Source: CF-96 sp036269455 (GTDB taxonomy: Bacteria; Chloroflexota; Dormibacteria; Aeolococcales; Aeolococcaceae). Taken from it: a DNA stretch of 42,365 nt. Position numbers and translations under genes: made by a program. Numbering within the stretch: the stretch's first letter is position 1; each line of letters begins with the position of its first letter. Below the pieces are notes generated by a model. That model worked only from the letters and a program-made list of their open reading frames with translations, ran no database searches and was not told where the DNA came from. Location: NCBI GenBank assembly GCA_036269455.1, contig DATARS010000062.1, positions 1 to 42,365 on the forward strand. The letters run 5' to 3'. Below are positions 38,424 through 42,365 of this stretch, piece after piece.

Positions 38424-38788
38424 GCCCGCCCCCGGTCGCCGCCCCCTCGGTGGTGGTGATCCGCAGCGGGCCCGCCTGCGAGCGCGGCTGGCTGGGGCTG
38501 CGCCTCGCCCTCGCGCTCGCCCTCGACGGCGGCGAGGTGACCGTCTGGCTCTGCGGCGACGGCGCCGGATGGGCGCTGCCGCTCGACATCCGGGCCTGGC
38601 TCGGCGGCGACCCCGGTCGCGACCTCGACGGGCTGGTCGACGACGCCGGCGCCGCCGTCCTCGTCGACGCGGCGTCGCTCGCGGCCCTCGGCGCCGGTGC
38701 CGGCTCCTGCCGCCGCGGGGTGACCGTCGCCGGCCCCCGGGAGTGGGCCGAGCGCACCGCCGTCCCCGCGCGGGTGCTCGCGACATGA
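38420..38788 (+). CDS. DsrF/TusC-like sulfur relay protein
   Basis: A 122-aa protein with the DsrE/F-like layout: strand APSVVVIRSGP, helix RGWLGLRLALALALDGG, strand EVTVWLCGDGAGWALP and later strand GAAVLVDAASLAAL. It has Cys in PACERG, WLCGDG and GSCRRG, but I cannot tell which, if any, carries sulfur. It is translationally linked on both sides: GTGA with the DsrE-like gene and ATGA with the DsrH-like gene. Assignment rests on fold pattern and order (E-F-H) rather than a strong motif. Confidence 0.65.
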   Translation: MSPPPVAAPSVVVIRSGPACERGWLGLRLALALALDGGEVTVWLCGDGAGWALPLDIRAWLGGDPGRDLDGLVDDAGAAVLVDAASLAALGAGAGSCRRGVTVAGPREWAERTAVPARVLAT

Positions 38789-39060
38789 GCGGCACCACCG
38801 TGCTCCACCTGCTCACCGCCGTCGACGCCACCGTGATCGCCGCCGTCGACGCCGACAGCGCGGCGGGACATCAGGTCCACTGCGTGCTCCTCCACGACGC
38901 CGTCTATCTGCTCGGCTCGGAGCGGGCGCCGCGGTGCGACCGGCTCTCGGTCTGCGCCGACGACCGGCGCCGGCGCGGCCTGGAGCCCACCGAGTCGGCG
39001 CTCGAGTACGCTGCGATCGTCGCGGCGATGGCGGACGCGGTGCGGGTGGTGAGCTGGTAG
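38785..39060 (+). CDS. DsrH/TusB-like sulfur relay protein
   Basis: A 91-aa protein. It has a TusB-type start (TTVLHLLTAVDATVIAAV), a central VHCVLLHDAVYLLG strand-turn-strand similar to LLLLQDGV in TusB, the conserved GLEPTE turn, and a C-terminal Trp (RVVSW) like the last residue of TusB. The Cys in VHCVLL and those in PRCDRLSVCADD are possible persulfide sites. It completes a DsrE-DsrF-DsrH-like trio, which in sulfur oxidisers and in tRNA thiolation forms an alpha2beta2gamma2 relay. LarE begins 2 nt after its stop. Confidence 0.72.
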   Translation: MSGTTVLHLLTAVDATVIAAVDADSAAGHQVHCVLLHDAVYLLGSERAPRCDRLSVCADDRRRRGLEPTESALEYAAIVAAMADAVRVVSW

Positions 39061-39062
39061 GG

Positions 39063-39911
39063 ATGGACGTGGAGGAGAAGCTCGACGCGGTGCGCGAGCG
39101 GCTGCGCGGCCTCGGCTCGGTGCTCGTCGCCTTCAGCGGCGGCGCCGACTCGGCGCTGGTGCTCGCCCTCGCCCACGGCGTGCTCGGCGATCGCGCCGCC
39201 GGCGCCATCGGGCTGAGCGCCGCCTATCCGGAGACCGAGGTGGCGTCGGCACGGGCGACCGCGGCCCACATCGGCACCCGGCTGCTCGAGGTGCCCACCG
39301 CCCAGCTCGCCGACCCCGACTTCCTGCGCAACGACGCCGGTCGCTGCTACCACTGCCGCGACGACCTCTACACCATCCTCGGCCCGCTCGCCGCCGAGCA
39401 CCGCCTCGCGGTGATCTGCGACGGCACCAACGCCGACGACCTCGGCGACATCCGTCCCGGCCAGCGCGCCGCCCGCGAGGCGGGGGTGGTGAGCCCGCTC
39501 GCCGAGGCGGGGGTGACCAAGGCCGAGGTGCGCGCCGCCTCGCGGGCGCTCGGCCTGCCCACCTGGGACAAGCCGCAGCAGGCATGCCTCTCCTCGCGGA
39601 TCCCCCGGGGAACGCCGATCACCCTGACCGCGCTGCGCCGCGTCGAGCGTGCCGAGGCCTGGCTGCGCGACCAGGGCATCGTTCAGCTACGCGTGCGCGA
39701 GCACGGCGAGTGCGCCCGCATCGAGGTCGAGGACGTCCGCGACATCGTCCGCCTCGCCACCGAGCCGCTCCGCGGACGCTGCGTCGCGGCACTGCGCGAG
39801 CTGGGCTATGCGTTCGTGAGCCTCGACCTCGAGGGCTTCGCCACCGGCCGGATGAACCGGCTGCTCGCCCCCGAGGAGCTGGGCCCGCTGCCCGCCCCGC
39901 CCCGGCGATGA
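39063..39911 (+). CDS. larE: ATP-dependent sacrificial sulfur transferase LarE
   Basis: A 282-aa PP-loop ATPase. The motif FSGGADSALVLALAHG (24-39) binds ATP. DAGRCYHCRDDLYTIL is the conserved middle region, and DGTNADDLGDIRPGQRAARE is highly LarE-specific. Cys175 in KPQQACLSSRIPRG corresponds to the sulfur-donor Cys176 of the L. plantarum enzyme. LarE adenylates a pyridinium dicarboxylate mononucleotide and inserts sulfur to make the nickel-pincer nucleotide of lactate racemase. The partner genes larA, larB and larC are not seen here. Instead the gene sits between DsrEFH-like genes and a ThiF-like gene, so its sulfur may come from a relay rather than its own Cys. That is inference. Confidence 0.93.
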   Translation: MDVEEKLDAVRERLRGLGSVLVAFSGGADSALVLALAHGVLGDRAAGAIGLSAAYPETEVASARATAAHIGTRLLEVPTAQLADPDFLRNDAGRCYHCRDDLYTILGPLAAEHRLAVICDGTNADDLGDIRPGQRAAREAGVVSPLAEAGVTKAEVRAASRALGLPTWDKPQQACLSSRIPRGTPITLTALRRVERAEAWLRDQGIVQLRVREHGECARIEVEDVRDIVRLATEPLRGRCVAALRELGYAFVSLDLEGFATGRMNRLLAPEELGPLPAPPRR

Positions 39912-40684
39912 GCGGCGACGACCTCGACGACGAGGAGCTGCTGCGCTACTCGCGGCAGATCGTGCTCCGCGAGGTGGGCGGCACCGGGCAGCTGCGGCTG
40001 CGCGCCGCCTCGGTCGCGGTGGTCGGCGCCGGCGGCCTGGGCTCGCCGGCGGCGCTCTACCTCGCCGCCGCCGGGGTGGGGCGGCTGACCGTCATCGACG
40101 ACGACCGCGTCGCCCTCGACAACCTCCAGCGCCAGGTGCTCCACGACACCGCCTCGGTGGGCGAGCCCAAGGCGCGCAGCGCCCGGCGCCGGCTCGGTGC
40201 GCTGAACCCCGCGGTGCGCGTCGACACCGTCGAGCGGCGCCTCGACGCCGCCAACGCCGCAGCGTTGCTCGCCGGCCACGACGTCGTTATCGACGGATCT
40301 GACAATTTCTCGACGAAGTTCGCGGTCAACGACGCCTGCGTGGCGCTGGGGATGTGCGCGGTGATCGGCGGCGTGGTGCGCTTCGACGGGCAGGTGCTGG
40401 TGGTGCCGCCGGGCGCCCCCTGCTACCGGTGCCTGTTCGGCGAGGAGCCGCCGGCCGGCCTGGTGCCCGGCTGCCGCGCCGCCGGCGTGCTCGGCGCGGT
40501 GGCGGGGATGGTCGGCAGCCTGCAGGCCGCCGAGGCGCTGCGCCATCTGCTCGGCGCCGGCGAGGAGCAGGGCGGGTGGGTGCTCGTGCTCGAGATGCTG
40601 CGCCCGCGGCTGCGCCGCGTCCCATTCCCCCGCGATCCGCGCTGCACCGCGTGCGCCGCGGCAGGGGTGCGCGCCGCGCGCTGA
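39908..40684 (+). CDS. MoeB/ThiF-type E1-like adenylyltransferase (copy 2)
   Basis: A 258-aa paralogue of the enzyme at 37291. It starts LDDEELLRYSRQIVLREVGG, has the nucleotide loop GAGGLGSPAALYLAAAGVG (40-58), DNLQRQVLHD, DGSDNFSTKF (129-138), zinc cysteines 172/175 and 246/249, and Cys189 in PGCRAAGVLG as the presumed active-site Cys. The two copies are clearly diverged. ATGA overlap with larE makes it the last gene of the operon; its stop at 40684 is followed by 167 nt without a gene. Two E1-like enzymes suggest two carriers or a heteromeric adenylating complex. Confidence 0.92.
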   Translation: MSGDDLDDEELLRYSRQIVLREVGGTGQLRLRAASVAVVGAGGLGSPAALYLAAAGVGRLTVIDDDRVALDNLQRQVLHDTASVGEPKARSARRRLGALNPAVRVDTVERRLDAANAAALLAGHDVVIDGSDNFSTKFAVNDACVALGMCAVIGGVVRFDGQVLVVPPGAPCYRCLFGEEPPAGLVPGCRAAGVLGAVAGMVGSLQAAEALRHLLGAGEEQGGWVLVLEMLRPRLRRVPFPRDPRCTACAAAGVRAAR

Positions 40685-40851
40685 ACGGCGCTGGGCACGC
40701 ACGCCATTCGTGGCGGTGGTTTTCGTCCGGGGCTCTTGTTACGATTCGTCCCAGGAAGTTGGTGAGTCTCGCTCCACCCTGAACGGCGCACGGCGGTGAT
40801 CCCGCCGGACCGCCCGGCGGCAGGGGAGGGGCGCATAGAGAGGCGGGTGCG
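40685..40851 (+). promoter_or_regulatory. Intergenic leader of the surface-protein gene
   Basis: This gene-free 167 nt contains TACGAT (40740-40745) as a possible -10, about 105 nt before ATG 40852. A 7-bp hairpin follows (40802-40808 with 40814-40820, CCGCCGG/CCGGCGG). A G-rich tract right after the stem (40822-40831) could be a Shine-Dalgarno, but it is 20 nt from the ATG. The hairpin may affect translation. Confidence 0.4.
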
Positions 40852-42365
40852 ATGCGCATAGACCACGCCCAGCCGTCGGCTGGCGACCCCGAGCGCGACC
40901 TCGACGAGCTGCTGGCGCTCGCCGCCGAGCTCTCCGAGCCGGAGGACAGGGCCGCCGCGTGGCAGCGGCGCAACCGCTTCCGCGGCGGCGACCGGCTCCT
41001 CGAGCTGATGGCGGCCGCCGCGCCGGCCGCCGCCGAGGCCCCGGTGACCGGCGGCGGTGCCGAGCTCCTCGGCCGCAACGGCCGCCCGCGCTCGCGCACC
41101 CGGGTGCGCCCGAGCGGTCGGCGGCTGCTGCCGTCGATCCCGGGCGGGCGCTGGCGGCTGCCGGTCGCCGTGGGCACCGCCGCCGCCACCGCGGCGCTGG
41201 CCAGCGCCATCGCGCTGCGCACCTTCGGGCCCGACCACACCGTCAGCGCCCCCTACACCTCGGTGCCGCTCGTCGCCCAGGGCGAGGCCGGTGCCGGCGG
41301 CGTCTGGCCGCAGCCGGTCTACGTCCCCGACAACTCCGGCGGCTCGGTGGGGGCGGCCGGAGCGGGTCCGCACATCGTGCTGCCGCCGCCGGCGCAGGTC
41401 TCGCACAGCCTCGGCGGCTCCTCGTCGTCGGGCGGCACCTCCTCCACGGGCGCCTCGGGCGCCGTCGGCGCCGCGGGTGCCGCGGGGGCGAGCGGAGGCT
41501 CCCAGTCGGCCGGCGGGAGCAACCCCGGGACCAGCTCCTCGGTCGGCGGCTCGTCCTCCGGCGGTGCCGGGGGCGGCGGCTCGTCCTCGAGCCAGCAGGG
41601 CGGCTCCGGCGGCTTCTCCGGGAGCGGCTCCTCCGGGAGCGGCTCCTCCGGGAACGGCTCCTCGGGTGGCGGCTCATCCAATGGAGGCTCCTCCGGGGGC
41701 GGCATCGCGGGTGGAGGCTCCACCGGGAGCCACTCCTCGAGCAACGGCTCGTCCGGCGGCGGCCAGGGGTCGAACCCGAACGGCTCCTCGGCCAACCGCG
41801 GCTGGTGGTATTCCGCCGCGCAGTCGACGCCGACCCCCTCGCCGACGCCCCGCTTCACCCCGCGGCCCACGCCCACGCCGACGGCGACGCCGCGTCCCAC
41901 CTCGAGCCCGACCCGGACGCCGTGGCCGACCGCGAGCCCGACGCCCTCGCCGACCGCGCAGCCGACGCCGCGGCAGGACCCGGGGTCGCTCAACCCGCCG
42001 CCGCCGCGGACCAGCCCGCCGGTGCCGACCGCGACGCCGACACCCCGTCCGACGTGGAGCCCGCGACCGACGCCCTCCTCGACGCCGCCCCCGCAGTGGA
42101 GCCCGCGGCCGTCGCCCGCCGCGACGTCGACCCCGGCGCCGCGCTGGACGCCGGCGCCGACCCCGACGCCGCAGAGGACCCCCTCGCCGACGCCTCCGCC
42201 CCAGCAGCGCTGGACGCCGGCGCCGACCCCGACTCCGCAGCGGACCCCGGCACCGACGGCTCCGCCCCAGCAGCGGTGGACGCCGGCTCCGACCCCGACT
42301 CCGCAGCGGACCCCGGCACCGACGGCCCCGCCCCAGCAGCGGTGGACACCGGCGCCGGCGCCACA
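40852..42365 (+). CDS. Large surface protein: cytoplasmic N-domain, one TM, Gly/Ser stalk, Pro/Thr repeats (incomplete at window end)
   Basis: The frame runs 504 codons from ATG 40852 and stays open to the last base. The layout is as follows. A charged cytoplasmic part (about 1-100) includes DLDELLALAAELSEPEDRAA. One TM helix lies near 103-125 (VAVGTAAATAALASAIALR). A Gly/Ser-rich region (about 185-318) has SGSGSSGSGSSGNGSSG-type repeats. From about 325 there is a Pro/Thr/Ser region of PTPTPTATPRPT style, with three perfect-length 22-residue repeats beginning RWTPAPTPTPQRTP. The topology (inside N, outside C) is like an anti-sigma or RsgI-type protein or a wall stalk. No enzymatic domain is visible in the window; one could follow beyond the end. 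Confidence 0.78.
   Translation, partial: MRIDHAQPSAGDPERDLDELLALAAELSEPEDRAAAWQRRNRFRGGDRLLELMAAAAPAAAEAPVTGGGAELLGRNGRPRSRTRVRPSGRRLLPSIPGGRWRLPVAVGTAAATAALASAIALRTFGPDHTVSAPYTSVPLVAQGEAGAGGVWPQPVYVPDNSGGSVGAAGAGPHIVLPPPAQVSHSLGGSSSSGGTSSTGASGAVGAAGAAGASGGSQSAGGSNPGTSSSVGGSSSGGAGGGGSSSSQQGGSGGFSGSGSSGSGSSGNGSSGGGSSNGGSSGGGIAGGGSTGSHSSSNGSSGGGQGSNPNGSSANRGWWYSAAQSTPTPSPTPRFTPRPTPTPTATPRPTSSPTRTPWPTASPTPSPTAQPTPRQDPGSLNPPPPRTSPPVPTATPTPRPTWSPRPTPSSTPPPQWSPRPSPAATSTPAPRWTPAPTPTPQRTPSPTPPPQQRWTPAPTPTPQRTPAPTAPPQQRWTPAPTPTPQRTPAPTAPPQQRWTPAPAP
42142..42365 (+). repeat. 66-bp tandem repeat encoding 22-residue Pro/Thr units
   Basis: Copies lie at 42142-42207, 42208-42273 and 42274-42339, with a partial fourth copy from 42340 to the window end. 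The second and third are nearly identical at the DNA level, which indicates recent duplication. The repeats keep frame, so copy number can vary without breaking the protein. The array probably continues beyond the window. Confidence 0.9.

Noticed and set aside
40802..40820. Hairpin before the surface-protein gene as a riboswitch
   Set aside because: A single short GC stem without any recognisable conserved aptamer core. Kept only as a possible translational hairpin.
1..42365. Insertion sequences, prophage genes, CRISPR arrays, tRNA or rRNA genes
   Set aside because: No transposase, phage structural gene, repeat-spacer pattern or RNA-gene signature was seen. The lone tyrosine recombinase is not enough to call a mobile element.

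Overview
This 42.4-kb window is very GC-rich bacterial chromosomal DNA. It is densely packed with ORFs, has many GTG starts, and its operon genes are joined by 4-nt ATGA/GTGA overlaps. At least ten genes have a TANNNT-like -10 hexamer only 6-9 nt before the start codon and no Shine-Dalgarno, which means leaderless mRNAs. With the Pro/Thr-repeat surface protein and the aerobic soil-type catabolism, this points to a terrestrial high-GC lineage such as Dormibacterota/Chloroflexota or Actinomycetota. I cannot decide between them from the sequence alone. I see no rRNA, tRNA or CRISPR array.

Region 1 (1-5303) holds the end of an acyl-CoA carboxylase beta subunit, its biotin-carboxylase/BCCP alpha subunit and an AtuA-family protein. 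These overlap translationally and suggest branched-chain or acyclic-terpenoid acyl-CoA catabolism. A leaderless FprA-type ferredoxin reductase follows. Region 2 (5313-12759) is a 4-hydroxybenzoate/protocatechuate module. pobA lies divergent from pcaH-pcaG-pcaB, which run on into a cytochrome P450 and then a leaderless two-domain PPOX-like flavoprotein. A DUF1697 gene overlaps pobA, and a secreted trypsin-like protease sits downstream.

Region 3 (12736-18780) has two divergent DHA2 drug transporters. A convergent operon follows, encoding a Pro/Ala-rich single-pass membrane protein, an ABC exporter and an overlooked 43-residue His/Asp peptide (10 His, 18 Asp). Region 4 (18976-23424) has an alpha/beta hydrolase divergent from a FadR-type regulator. 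The regulator precedes an HMG-CoA-synthase-like/DUF35 fusion that has lost its catalytic Cys, and a thiolase. Region 5 (23434-29156) has two Ag85/esterase-D-like exported esterases flanking a small lipoprotein and a GT-C glycosyltransferase, then an alpha-methylacyl-CoA racemase behind a CRP-type operator.

Region 6 (29234-36699) has a membrane protein plus an ECF sigma factor fused to a zinc-binding anti-sigma-like motif and a hydrophobic tail. It also has a tyrosine recombinase with an 85-aa partner, FtsH, a third DHA2 transporter and a divergent MarR regulator. Region 7 (36812-40684) is a seven-gene sulfur-trafficking operon: an Rrf2 regulator with three Fe-S-type cysteines, a MoeB/ThiF, three DsrEFH/TusDCB-like proteins, LarE and a second ThiF/MoeB. 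The window ends inside a large surface protein with a Gly/Ser stalk and 22-residue Pro/Thr repeats.

The best candidates for undescribed biology are the His/Asp peptide-exporter operon and the LarE-Dsr-ThiF sulfur operon.
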